From Zeugodacus cucurbitae (lineage: Eukaryota > Arthropoda > Insecta > Diptera > Tephritidae): a stretch of DNA of 64,000 nt. The notes beneath the pieces were generated by a model. It was given only the letters and a program-made list of their open reading frames with translations. It was not told where the DNA came from and ran no database searches. Each line of letters starts with the position of its first letter. Position 1 is the first letter of the stretch. This document shows, piece by piece, positions 12,191-24,339 of this stretch. The DNA lies in the NCBI RefSeq assembly GCF_028554725.1, contig NC_071669.1, positions 58,198,501 through 58,262,500 of the forward strand, read 5' to 3'. The translations under genes and the position numbers were made by a program.

Positions 12191-15100
12191 AAATCAACAC
12201 TCCAAACCATTACGCCCGCAAAAAAATATGTATGTATATTGGCTTCACCAGCATCACTTCTGTTGCCTCCAAACCCACTTAAATGCATACATACTTACAA
12301 ACATATGCACGCCTTCATCACTTGCTATCATCCATTATTCCATTAGATATTTAACGTGGTACCCACTGCCACTTGGCATCCATTCTACTGTCGCTTGGCC
12401 AAAGCCAAAGCCATTGCCACTTGCCACTTTGCCATTCTTGGCATTCACTTTGATGGCTTGATTGAAAAATTAGGTTAGGGGCAACGAACTTTGCCGTTCT
12501 ATGTGTTGACAGTCGCAGTCGCAGCCACAAGACGAATTGACAAAGAACCACAGCCAGAGTCACAGCGGCAGCTTCTGCCAGTTGGTAGAATAGCAAAGTG
12601 TTGATTTGTGTTTAGATTTGCAGAAATACGCTGATTTAATGGTTTGTTGCTGTTATTGTTGTAGTTGTTATTGTTGTAGTTGTTATTGTTGTTGTGATGC
12701 TGCCGGCAGTTCTAATGCTGGTGTTGTGGAGTATCTTTGATATGTGATATGTAGCCATATATTCTTGTAGGATTTTCCAAAATTTTGCAAAAAATTGATT
12801 TCAGTAGCGTGAAAAATATTGGAAATTCGTTTAGTGATGGTTGAACATTCCCCAGTTCTATTGAAAATCTCGAATACTTATAATTTATTTAGAAATATTT
12901 CATCTACTACTGGAAGTCCATAAGAAATTAATACCTCTGAAAGAAATATCTGTTATTCTCCATATTTTAGATTTAACTAAAAAAACATTTGAAAAATTCG
13001 AAAAGAAAACTTCCTTTAAACGTTTTCCATATTTTTAAGCTATTAAAAAATTTCGATAACAATATATCGATAATTATATCGATAACATATGTTAATATTA
13101 TCGATTTCGATTAATATTATCGATTTCGAAAATATGTTCGATTTCGATTAATATCGATTAACGCATTAACAATATTTCTGTGAAAAATCGAAGTATCCCT
13201 TATTATAATTTTGATTACAATTTATCGGTATCGATAGTTATCGATAACAATTATTAGTATTTTCCGATGCAAAACTTCATTTAATTTAATATTGAATATA
13301 TTCTACTTTCTACAATCGGTAAATCAATGAGGCTGCTTTCGAAGATTACAGACAAAATTTCTCAGAATATGGGTGCAAACGGGTAATTATATTTTTGAGT
13401 TAAGTAAGGCTTCGTCTTAGATCCACTATATGCTAAGCCCTATACAGAAGTCATCGTTCTGAGGACCATTTATATAAATGATCAACATCAAATCAAATAT
13501 GGGACGGTGTTGGTTTGAGTCAGTTCCTAAGACTTCCTCTGGTTGTTCAGTGGTGGTTATGTATGGAGATGTAAATATTTTATTCTGAAATATACAGAAC
13601 ATTAAATGTATAGTTTTCTGAGCTTTGAAATATTAACCACCTAAAGTTAAAGCCCAAACTTCCGACACACTTCAACGCCTTCTTGAAGTTCACTGCTTCG
13701 ATTTTTCCATCAATCTTATTAATGCATTGCAATGTTAAAACATAAAAATCCTAAAACAATCCTACATACATATAACCGAAAATTCCTCTGCCTGCAGCCA
13801 ATCTACTCATAAATGGGTGGAAAACTCGTGACCGTGCTGAACTTTGAACGATCTGTGTAGCAATCTAATTATGTCGCCGTCGAAAAAAAATTATTTTGCG
13901 CGCGAGCTCATTTAAATTTCTCGGAAAAAGGTATCTGCAAAATATAATAAGTAAAATTTAGGAGAAGAGCAAGAGGCGTGCAACAAGCAAGCGTGCAAGC
14001 CAGCAGCCAGCAGTAACCGCATGCCAAAACTAATATTGAAGACGGCGTGGAGAGAAAAAACAAACAACAGCTTGAACTTTTGTTCGCATTTTTGCAACAC
14101 AACAACAACGAGGCAGAAGATATATAGTAGCGGTTGCGGCAAGTAGCGTGCAGAAAAGTGTTTGCTGAAACCAACAACTCATAGAGAATCAGCCTTCAAT
14201 GGCTACTTGCATATATAGAGAACTAGTTGCTACTTGCAGCAATGAATTTTTGCGAGCGCCCGCTGTGAGGCAGAAACGGTTGAGTATGCAGCGAAAATGT
14301 AACTGTGATGCTATGATTCCACTTCTGTGCTCATGTTGTGGAAAGTTCTCAACCTAAAGTGTTAGAAAATCAAGCCAATGCATTAGCTTTGGGAATCAAT
14401 TGACTGCTTCGAGCGCTGATTGTAGAAGCTAAATGTCTACAAAGCCAATTTCTAATAGTTTAGTCGAGTGAATTTTGATACAACTGTTTCACAAGTTCAC
14501 AAATTGTCTATAATTCGCATGAGACATCTGATAAGACTTCGATTGGCACTTTGAAAGCTTCAGAAGTTGTAATGGAAAGTGAGAAAAGTAATACTAGTTA
14601 CCTAGTACTTCGATCTGGTGTCACTCTTCGAATCCATAAGGCCATGAGGAACAGAAATTGAATCCATTTCAGCATTATTAACCTCTATAGCCTTTCCTTC
14701 TTAAATGTTGATCCTTCAGAAAGGCCTTCTTGGAAGCTTCTGAAAGGTAGAGAGCAATCTATGTCCGATGTTAAAGCCTCTTGGGTCCAAGGTATGACCA
14801 TTCAAAGTCTGATGTTATGATATTAGTTCCGTTTCTCTCTATACTACATTATTTATTTCTTAGGATCAGGGTTGCATTTCACATTCCACGGGTCTGGAAA
14901 TGAATCATGCTATTCATTTGAGTCATCTTTACTTTATGGATTCAAAATTCTAGTAGAACTTTACGGTACCAACCACTCGATTATAAATTTCATCGAAACC
15001 CATTTCATTTCAGGAACCTTTATCCCAAAAAGAGCTCTGAAAAACGTTCTAAAACCGAAGCTCCCATGCAATCATATGTCCTCCCAAAGTCTACCTGCCA

Positions 15101-16570
15101 ACATATATGCACTCTCTCACTCTTCATTTTTTCTTCAGCTGATCCGTTGCTTGTGTCGTCTGCAAAACCGAATGTGAAATGAAAAGAAAAATTTCGAATG
15201 TATGTTAAGCCAATGACCGATACCGACTGCAAAAGCCGACTTTGTTTAAGCCAAAAGAAAGAACGAAAGAAAGAACTCTTGCCAAGAATAGTAGCAATGT
15301 AGCAGTTTAATCAAAAGCTAGTTCAGCGCACGAAGAGGCAGGCAATTCGTGCGCTTTGCGCTGAGTGGAGTTGCGTTTAAGCTCAGCGCTGAGCAGCGCT
15401 GCTTGCAAGTCGGGTTGGTGGTGGGTGTGCGCATGCGCGGCTGAGTTTCGAGTTTCAGTGAGCTCGTAGATACTACAAATGAAAACTTCTTCATGAAGAT
15501 ATGTGTGTATGTGTGTGAATAAATTAAGTATTTAAAGTGTGCGTTAGGCGGGTGAATGTTGCTCAGGCGTATGTGTGTATGTTTGCTGGTGTTATTGGTA
15601 ATAAAGTGTATTTTATACGATAGCACATCTAACGGTTAAATGTGGTATGACGCCTGACTACTAAGTAGCTATTGTTAATGTTATTATTATGACTTGACAT
15701 AAATTAGCCGCTGCGCCATGTTATTTAATACTTTTACTTTAATTATGTTATTTTTAACGAAATTAAGTGTTTTATAAAAAGTGTTGAGATTTTTGAAAAT
15801 TTATCAAAATTAAAATAAAGAGATTTTAGAAATTTTAAGGATTTTTTTTTTTAATTTTATAACATGAATATGTATTTCTTAGAGTATTGACTTCAAATTG
15901 AGCAGAAGGTCGTTCTTGGTGCTTCCATAGACCGTCAGTTCTCCAAGACTTTGATGGTTGATTCTGGTTTTGATATTCTATGTACATACTAATTGACCAG
16001 TAGTTCATTTAATATTGGTAACTTAGGACCTCACAAAAATAACATAATGGAAGTCCAACTAAAATTGTTGAAGAGCATGATATTGGGCTATCTCGGAAAA
16101 GATAGACAGAAAAAGGATCGTTAATAGCATCTGATTGATTGCATGAAGTACTATCATGTTAGAACTAATATCCTAAACATTTTCGAAACTGGTACCAAAA
16201 TATGCATTCTAAGTATCCTCGACAACCATATATTTACTTTCCTTATCTTTACTAAGATTCCGAGCACTCTTCAAAAACGTATGGAATGTAATTTTGATAG
16301 AATTCCTCGAAATTCAGTACAAAAATGTACGGTCCGAAACAGGCAAATATAGTTCAAAAATAAAAGTTTTCTTTTAAACGAACTTCCTTTAAAGGTTAGA
16401 CAATACTTGACGAGAAAATTGCAGCTCCAAAGATCACAGTTTATACAATCTGTAAAACCATGTTATAACTAATGAATATCTTAGCCTAAAAACGTTTGAA
16501 ACAAATATGAAAATCTTCACTCTAAGGATTCCTCCTCTTCTCGACAATCATATTCGGGGGTTTCGAATAT
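12191..16570. other. Gene-free stretch
   Basis: No supported gene. Contains a (GTTATTGTTGTA)-type minisatellite at 12645-12697, a GCCATT/CACTTGCC-rich patch near 12370-12450, and a TATCGATA cluster annotated separately. Open frames of 60-102 codons here (for example near 13908-14177 minus and 15318-15626 minus) lack recognisable domains and overlap low-complexity DNA. Confidence 0.5.
13060..13250. repeat. TATCGATA/TCGATTTCGA-rich patch
   Basis: Four exact TATCGATA octamers (13065, 13077, 13229, 13239) and several ATCGATT/TTCGATT half-sites occur within 190 bp. TATCGATA is the DRE core bound by DREF in Drosophila, and CGATA is the BEAF-32 core. Whether it acts here is unknown. The same octamer is enriched in the repeat at 55.7-60.0 kb, so this may be another decayed copy. 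Confidence 0.5.
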
Positions 16571-16572
16571 CG

Positions 16573-17581
16573 AATTTCGCAGCTTTATTCGCTATTTCTG
16601 CTAGAGAAAGGTTCCGTGAGATTAATGGTGTTTTAGAGGATGGTACTCTATCACTTCGAACTGCGGGGGAACTGGTTTTCCATTCAGAGCAGGTGCAAAC
16701 GACAACATGGTCCAGCCGGCGGAAGGCCTGTGACGACGAATACCGATCAAATCATGGAAAACATCGAGTTAGACCGGCATGTGGCATCTCAAGACATCCC
16801 CCAGGAGATGGGAATTAGTAATCAAACCATTTCAAACCACCTGCAGAAGGATGGATACACAAAAAAGTTTGATGTTTGGGTACCGCATGATTTGACGCAA
16901 AAAACCTTCTGGACCGAATCAACGCCAGAAAGCTGAAACGGAACGACCTCGACCCATTTTTGAAACGGATGGTGACTGGCGACGAAAAATGTATCACTTA
17001 CGACAATATCAAGCGAAAATCGTCCCAAACAGTGGCCAAGCCGGGATTGAAGGTTTTGCTGTGTATTTGGTGGGTTTGGAAAGGAATCATTCGCTATGAG
17101 CTGCTCCCATACGGCCAGACGCTTAATTCTACCATCTACTGCGAACAACTGGACCGTTTGAAGCAGGCGATCGACCAGAAGCGTCCAGAATTGATCAACA
17201 GGAAGGATGTAGTGTTCCAACAGGACAACGCCAGTCCACACACTTCGTTGACGATTCGTCAGAAGCTACGGGAGCTCGGATGGGAGGTTTTATCGCATCC
17301 ACCACATAGCCCGGACATAGCGCCAAGTGATTACCACCTGCTCCTGCCCATGGCGAACGCCCTTGGTGGTGTAAAGTTGAACTCAAAAGTGGCTGCTCGA
17401 GTTCTTCGCAAATAAGGAGGGGACTTCTACGAGTGGGGTATTATGAAGTTGCCTTCTAGTTGGAAACATATTATCGAACGAAACGGCGCATTTTTGAACT
17501 AAATCCGATCACTGATCCGAACATTTTTTATAAAGCATTGAATAAAGAGCAAATAAGCGGAAGAGATATTTGACAACCTAA
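16573..17581 (+). pseudogene. Cecropia-type mariner transposase relic
   Basis: Remnant of an IS630-Tc1-mariner transposon. Two frames together cover most of the transposase: 16640-16936 (GGRPVTTNTDQIMENIELDRHVAS, then the linker WVPHDL) and 16960-17415 with catalytic Asp residues in TGDEK, VFQQDNASPH and APSDYH. The last two are separated by 34 residues, giving the DD34D signature of mariner. The 5' terminal repeat and N-terminus are deleted (from AATTTCGCAGCT straight to the GKSARE-like region), there is a frameshift near 16920-16960, and part of the RSWSK region is missing. The 3' terminal inverted repeat (GATATTTGACAACCTAA) ends at 17581 next to TA. Closest in motif detail to the cecropia subfamily, which includes Hsmar1. 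Confidence 0.88.
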
Positions 17582-18187
17582 TATATAGCTGGAGTACGGA
17601 TCTGAAATAAATGAATAATCCAGAAGTAAATGTCTTTCTTGATATTTCTCTTCTACGACTTTTTTTTGCAATAAGTGTCGAACCCAAGACATTACTCAAG
17701 TGAAAAGTTCTTTGAATGCCAAATAGAAATCATACATCTAATCCCAGTAACTCGAAAAAGTTACTTCAATAGAGTTCTGCCTGCACGTGAGTTGTAAAAC
17801 CGAAGCTATTTTGAAAGTAAAAAGTAGGTATATTTCGAAAAAAAAAATTGTATGGAAGAAGACCAGCAGTTAATTTTTCCAGACTTCCGTCTAATTACAA
17901 GATTCACGACTTGTTTACAAATTGTGGCACAGTGAAAAAAATAAAAGATGACTTCCAATTCGCTGTAGTTTTACGTAATGTTAATGAATGCAACGTTGTT
18001 ATCCTTGACCATAATTGTTTTGTTGCTCTGCAGAGCACTAAACTGAGCGCAATTAAAAAGTGGCAAAAACAAATCTGCGAAGAAAATTTGTTTCGAGCGG
18101 CCACTTAGCTACTTAAATAACTGTTACCTTTTTTTTGTTAAATGGCTGATATATTTTCACACACATATTGCTACCTAGTTTAGAATA

Positions 18188-18704
18188 TTAGGGTGGTTCT
18201 TATATATGACGGACATTTTCTTTAATTATAAATGTCGATTTCTTAAATTTGATTTGTGGTTCTGGCGGTCAAAAACGGTTATTATCACAGTGTAAGGTGT
18301 TACATAAAGTTCTGGTATTATTTTGGGAGTTGGAAAATTTCATTGAGAGCTATCTGTCAAAACAGCTGTCAAAGTCAAAGCATATTTTTGACATTCATGA
18401 GAGAAAATTACTATTAAATACAAACTGAATAGTAATACATTCCCTGTTGTAGAGTTGTGAGTCATTTTGTACCTGAGAAAATTTCAGAAATCTTCTTTGG
18501 AAGATCAAAAATATATATTTTTCATACTTTATATATTTTTTTGGAGAAAATTAAAAAAAAAATTGTTCTTCGACCCTTGTGTGACGCACCCTAATCCTCT
18601 CGACTGAGGACTACAATTTGATGATCTCTTCTATCATATTTTTACCATTTTGCGTAGTGAGACCTCAGTAAAAGCTTCGATTACTTTCTGAAGAACCACC
18701 CTAA
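18188..18704. mobile_element. MITE with 14-bp perfect TIRs and TA duplication
   Basis: A 517-bp element bounded by TTAGGGTGGTTCTT (18188-18201) and its exact reverse complement AAGAACCACCCTAA (18691-18704). TA lies immediately outside each end (18186-18187 and 18705-18706). It has no open frame of note, so it is a non-autonomous miniature element. TA target choice suggests mobilisation by a Tc1-mariner-type transposase, though its TIR does not match the mariners seen here. An internal GTGACGCACCCTAA at about 18581-18594 resembles a second, subterminal end. Confidence 0.88.
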
Positions 18705-18709
18705 TATAT

Positions 18710-20890
18710 TTCCTTGTCGTTTCTATCTACATTAATGTTGGTTATGCGCTGTCATACTACAATTCGGTGTTAATTTTCAAAATTGGCAAAACACCGCTAT
18801 TTTTGTTGCATTCATATTTCATAGGCTACACACACACCCGAAATCAACCAAGAAAATGCCTGTCACTATAATGAGCATGTAGCATAACGCCTTTTGTTAC
18901 CTGCAATTTTACACTTCCATATTTCTCACTCACAGCCATAGCGACCGCTGGCACACAATTTCTACACACACTCGTGTTGCATGCAACTGTGACATGTTGC
19001 AACTACAACAAACTGTACTGTCATAAGTAAATTTTTTATGATTTACTGTGACGATTTCCGAGAAGCCGCTGCTGTACATACACCGCCGCCAGTTATGCAA
19101 TTTACGGGCTCACCTAGCGCGTGAAGTCAGCAAAACAAAAAAAAACAAAAGCAAAAACTGAAACAAAAAAATTTATGAAAATATGAGCTGAAAATATGTG
19201 AACAAAACGGCATTACGCAATACGTTACGGCAACGGACATGCCAACGTTTACGCATTAGCCAGCGGTGACCTTCTCTGCGCGCACATACTGTGGTCGCAT
19301 TGTTCGGGTGTGTGTGCTCAAGGATAATGTGTACTTTCCATTTTTTTATGATGGATGACCTCAGCGGAGATTTTTCTGATTTTTTATTTGTTTTTTTTTT
19401 AATGCTTTGTTGTTTTTTTCTTTTTTTTGTTCAATAGAAGTCAAAAAGTAAAAAGTGCAAGAAAGAAATGGTTTTCTTTGTAAAAAAAATTGCGCTGCTG
19501 TCGAGCTGTAGTCAAGGATGAAGGCACTCGTGTCATAAATTTTGATTTATGGTATTAGGTGAATGCGCACGCGTTTGTTGCTCGAAGTCTTTAGTGTTGT
19601 TTGTGTGTTTGTTTTTGTATTTGCCAAGTCAATGATGTTGGGCGGCGGCGTGACCGGCATGACTTTTCAACGGAAACGCTAATTTTGCGTATAATTATTA
19701 GTCAATACAGACAATATGCATTATAAAAACAAATATATAAACACACATACATATACATCTATTCACATACATATTATATATACCCTCACAGATATATATA
19801 TATATTTATCTTTATATTCTATATGCTTAGATATATAGTTATTTTTCATATTCCCCCCACTTAACTAAATAGCTCACAGCGCTTTTTATATGTCAATTGC
19901 TTGTTTACACTTTATTTTTTGCATATACAGTTACATTATTGTTGTACAGTTTGAACTAAACGCAAACTTGTAAACAACTCCTGTGTAAAACTCACCATTT
20001 GTTAACAGTTATTATTGCAGTCAGTCAGTGCTGTAAACAACCAAAGAAAATAAGAATTATTGTTGTTGTAAGTTTGTTTTGATTCGTCACTCGTTGAGTT
20101 GAACCCCATTCGAGGTTCATTGTTACAGTTTGTTGCTGTTAGGTGGTGACAATAATAACAATAATGCAGAATAAAAGTGTGAAAAAAACATAAGAAAAGT
20201 AAATACTGGTCAACAAAGTTCTTATAAGTAGCTAAATACAGAAAACCATGAATTTTTCTAAAGGCTCAAATATTTACTTTTCAATATTTTCTGAAATCCT
20301 GATGTTTTTCAAAGGTTTCTCAAACATGTAGGACAAATCCAAACACCCAATGTCCAAAAAATTGTTGGGTTGGATTGCTTTCTCTTATTTTTTTTATTTT
20401 TTTATATTTATTCGATCAGTTGGTCCGACGTCCCGGCTGACGGGTCGAAGAAATTACAACATTCTGATGGGAATAGTCTTATACTTATATTGTGAAACTA
20501 TGAAATCAGTTCTAGCTCAAGAGAGGGCTCTGTTCACCCACTAATTTCGAATATTACTGTTTCATCAGAAACTGGGCATTGGTAGGGTTCTGAGTCATTA
20601 TTATCCCAGCATCAAAGATTTCAGCTCATTTTCGATTCTTCAGAGAACCACCTTAAGGGCTTCTCATGAATTTGTTTAAAATAGATTTCATTTTGTTCAT
20701 AAAAGTTGTGGTTATGGATATTTTGATCCGTATAAGAAATCGCAAGTGCTTAAAGTACGATTAAAATCATGATCTTAATATGGACGAAGTCGGTCTTTAT
20801 TTTGTCTTATCATCGATATCGGTTTCGAGAGGCTGAGGCGCATGAAGCTACAAGTATAGTTGGTCGATAGAATTTTGAACAAATTTCGTT
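18710..20890. other. Gene-free stretch
   Basis: No supported gene. Contains an AAAACAAAA-rich tract at 19130-19170, a T-rich tract at 19380-19430 and TATA/CATA microsatellite at 19735-19850. Confidence 0.5.
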
Positions 20891-20893
20891 TCT

Positions 20894-20903
20894 AAGTCAG
20901 CAG
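20894..20903. repeat. Left target-site duplication (AAGTCAGCAG)
   Basis: AAGTCAGCAG here and at 21534-21543 brackets the 5'-truncated retrotransposon fragment. A 10-bp exact direct repeat at both element edges is the expected footprint of target-primed insertion. Confidence 0.7.
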
Positions 20904-21533
20904 TCAGGGCTATCCGCTGCGCCAACACGAAGTCTCATGGCGAAGAGGCAATTAATAGACGAGTGGTAGAAAACTTGGTTAAAAATATCTGGGTACCCGG
21001 CCAAATAGGTATAGAAGAAAACGAAAAGGCGGATGAGTTGGCCCGCTCAGGGGCAGCCTTTCCAGAGACCTTTCAGTTCTCTCAAGCACTGCCTAAAACC
21101 ACAAAACTACTATGGGGTAAAGTTGACACTGGACAGACCAAAAAAGTTCTTACTTTAAGCGAAAGAAAACTAAACTGTATCACAGGGGTTATCTCGGAGC
21201 ATCTACCTCTGAGAGGCCACCTGCTGAGATTTGGTATAGGAGAATCGGCAGAATGCAGGGCGTGCGCGGAAGATGACGAGACATTAGAGCATTGTCTCTG
21301 CGAATGCCCAGCTTTCTGTCGGTTAAGAAGAGATACCTTTCATGGCTCCCAATACTCTAATCTAAGAGAAATTGGATAGCTGGGATGGAAAAAACTCAGA
21401 AGCTTCGTTAAATCGATGGAGTTGTTCAGGTGTTGTTCATCAGAGTACCCTCGGCGAGCACAATGGGCCTAATAATGGCCTAAGTGCGGCCACGCTCTCT
21501 TCTCCTCCCATTTCAACCAACCAACCAACCACC
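20904..21533 (+). mobile_element. 5'-truncated RNase H-bearing non-LTR retrotransposon
   Basis: The open frame from 20906 to 21379 starts inside an RNase H domain: the segment WVPGQIGIEENEKADELA carries the late RNase H motif with its conserved Asp. It continues into the C-terminal region ECRAC-EDDETLEHCLCECPAFCRLRRDTF, the Cys/His-rich tail typical of I/R1/LOA-group retrotransposons. The TAG at 21377-21379 is premature: the second copy at 45.3 kb reads CAG (Gln) there and continues QPGWKKLRSFVKS for another ~50 codons. The 3' end closes with CAACCAACCAACCAACC, a short repeat tail instead of poly(A). Upstream RT and endonuclease are missing, as expected for a 5'-truncated insertion. Confidence 0.85.
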
Positions 21534-21543
21534 AAGTCAGCAG
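21534..21543. repeat. Right target-site duplication (AAGTCAGCAG)
   Basis: Right-hand partner of the direct repeat at 20894-20903, directly after the CAAC-rich tail of the retrotransposon. Confidence 0.7.
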
Positions 21544-21774
21544 CTTCAACTTCATCAAATTCTAAATTGTTGTTGTATAAAAGTATTCTCCACGCCATTT
21601 TGTGAAGTGCGGTCGAATTGACAATTTTTTAACATTTCTTTTGGTAACTTTAGGAATACGATCACAGCTGGTCCTTTTAAGAACCGCTTTCTTTACAAAT
21701 AAATTTAAATTTTTACATACTTCGAAATGAAATTTTTCTTTGCAAGCAAAATTATTCTCGCTATTAAGACTATA

Positions 21775-22427
21775 AAGGGTGATCCTTTTCGAGGTTTCCT
21801 ATTTTTTTAAGAAAAAAACACAGAAAATTCAAATTTAATGGAGAATGTTTATTATCATTCGTAAGAACATTCGTTGGCATTTATTTCTTAAAGATTATCT
21901 CCTTCAAATGATAACCGCGGCTACGTCTCACATGGTCCAACCTTTGAGTCCAATTATCGATGACTTGTTCGAGCATTTCGACTGGCGAATAATACGCGTG
22001 ATGTTTTGCTCCAAGTCCTGAAACGAAGGTGGATTGTCCGCATGAACTTTGGACTTTTTAATCACCACAGAAAAAAGTCGAACGGTGTGATACGAGTACA
22101 CATGATCGTGGTGGCCAAAACGTGAAACTATCTGCTCACCGAAGTGTTCTCTCAATAAGTCCATTAATTGATGCGATATGTGGAAAGTGGCGTTGTCTTG
22201 TTGAAAACAAATGTCGTCGAGATTACGAGCTTAAATTTTAGACATCAAATAGTCGGTTATCATGGCGCGTTAACAGTCCGATTTGCTGCGAACGGCGTCG
22301 ATCGACTCTCCACGGTCTTCGTGAACACTCTCAACTACAGCTGCTATATTTTCATCACTGCGTGCTGGCCGTCGTCTATTCGGTTGTATATTAATATAAA
22401 AAAGTATATCTATTTGGATCACCCGAT
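21775..22427 (-). pseudogene. DD41D (rosa-type) mariner deletion derivative
   Basis: Minus-strand relic of a DD41D transposon. Translated pieces include a RPARSDENIAAVVESVHEDRGESI segment of the N-terminal linker, DLLREHFGEQIVSR after the second catalytic Asp, and the SFQDLEQNITRIIR C-terminal segment. The order and spacing show an internal deletion of much of the catalytic core. Ends carry inverted GGGTGATCC (near 21778 and 22416-22424) inside TA-rich flanks, suggesting preserved terminal inverted repeats. Same subfamily as the copies at 51.85 and 61.84 kb. Confidence 0.78.
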
Positions 22428-24335
22428 ATAACTGTAGAATGGTTCCATTATTTTGTGATTTGCCGTCCTCCTCCACGGCCCTCCCACAATGATCTCTAAA
22501 GAACTTTACATTGAAGAGTAGGAAGTGCAGTTATGAAATGCCAGCTGGGTATCCTATCAAGCGATCCACGACTTTGTTGTCACGTACGCATCCAGCACGC
22601 TCTCGGCAGTCACAGCTTGCTGAATCTAACTTTTTTTATAACCGAACTTTCTTTTTCTTCTAAATCAGACAATCGGCATTAAACCGTTAAACGCTCAGCT
22701 GCCGGAGTTGAGGTGTTACATCCTGTCACAGCAGCCACGGCAGTAGCAGTTCTTAGAGATTTTAAGCCTAGCGGTACATTCATATATAACAAAGAATCTC
22801 CGTGGATTTTCTCACATTACGCTATGTGAAATGCGCAATTACATAATTTAGTGATTTCTTTGCACAAGTTTCTCACAGGATGCCATTCGCTTTGGTACAC
22901 GCTAACTGTAAATGCTAAACAAAGGATTCGAAATTAAAAAACGAGAATCACCTGACAGCGCTGATAAAAACGTACATAGGCACTAGCATCCCCGACAGCG
23001 GCAAAGGAACAGTTAGATATTCTTCACGCAGCACAAAAGACGCTCGCTCGCTTGAAGTGGCAGAGTGTATACTCAAAGTGTATCCTGCAGTCGATAACAA
23101 TCGCTTTCGCTTCAATCGCGCTCTTATAGCGTGACAGCTGTCGCTGCTCCGCACTTTTTCACCGAAATTTTAATATCTGATTTCGGTTTTTTAAGAATCC
23201 TCGATGTTTTTTATAGCGAAGAATAGACGATAAAAGCGAATATGAATACAATCTGAGGGGAAATCCGCGAGAAAATTCGACGCTCATTTTCCATTTTCTT
23301 TGCTTGTGGTTGCTGTTGTTGCTATCTCTAGTTGCGCTGTAGCATCCTTTTCGCGCCCACCTGAAATTTGAGTTACCTGCTGACGTAATTACCAGTTGCA
23401 GGGGCAGCCAAACTAATTGCCGCGCTGCTGATGCGCTGCGAGGGGGAACTCTTACAGAAGCGACAAACAAATGGCATGTCGGCGAAAGAAAATTAATAAA
23501 AAAAGGGAATTTGATTTGGAAAGCGGCAGGAAATCGAAATGAAAATATTAGAAAAGGCGCTACTGCGCATTTCTTTAAGAGTTCTTTTTTATTAAATGAT
23601 CATCAGGAAGCGGCTAAAAGTACAACAGCCGCGCTAAGAGATGAATGGTAGTGAAATGCGGTCATTAGCGGAGTGTGTGTGGGGGAGAGCTGTAAAACTA
23701 GGTTGGCAGGATAATGGGTTAATATGCCGAACGGAAGTGTCAGTTGGGCAACAATTAAATAAGGAAAATTCAATAAATTTGTTAGACAATAAATTGAGGT
23801 CAGTAGGAAGCTGAAGGAGTGTCATTCACACATCTATTGTGTTTCGAGTGTTCCCTTGAGTAGGTTAGCGGAAATTTAATTGGGTCAAATGCGTTTAGGG
23901 AAGACAGAAGGCGGTATAGAGAATAGGAAATATGTTCTAGATAATGCAATTATAGAGTAAAGAACATTCTAAGGATATGAAAATGTTCAGTACAAGTTAT
24001 ATGTTTTAGCTTTCAAATTGTTTCGTCAAAGTTACCTTCGAAGAATTTTAAAGTATTTCTTAGAACAACTTTTTCAATTTTATGACTAAATGAGACTTGT
24101 TGGAAGTTCAATAAGAATCAAGAAACAATTTAAAGCTTGATTTTTGTATATTCGAGAAGCCTCAGTGCTAAATATTGAGACGATTTGTTGATTTTTCGTT
24201 AGAAAGTGCTTAAGAGAGAAGCTTGATAGATTGTTCACTATATCTAAGGTATCTTTAATGAAAATTTATGAACGAAAAATACACTCACAGGTTGGAAATT
24301 GCCTACATGGCATTAAGAAGCACTCAAAAATAAAA
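22428..24335. other. Gene-free stretch
   Basis: No supported gene. A comparatively GC-rich patch at 22945-23160 and 23270-23470 has open frames on the minus strand (68 and 103 codons) without recognisable domains. Such patches could be promoter or enhancer DNA, but nothing in the sequence proves it. Confidence 0.45.
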
Positions 24336-24339
24336 GCAT

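Noticed and set aside
13908..14177. Cys/Leu-rich minus-strand frames near 14 kb
   Set aside because: Two overlapping frames on the same strand over GC/CAA-rich DNA; no domain and no consistent codon use.
17848..18108. 86-codon frame beginning MYGRRPAVNF
   Set aside because: Looks superficially protein-like, but I recognise no family, see no splice context, and the opposite strand is open over the same bases.
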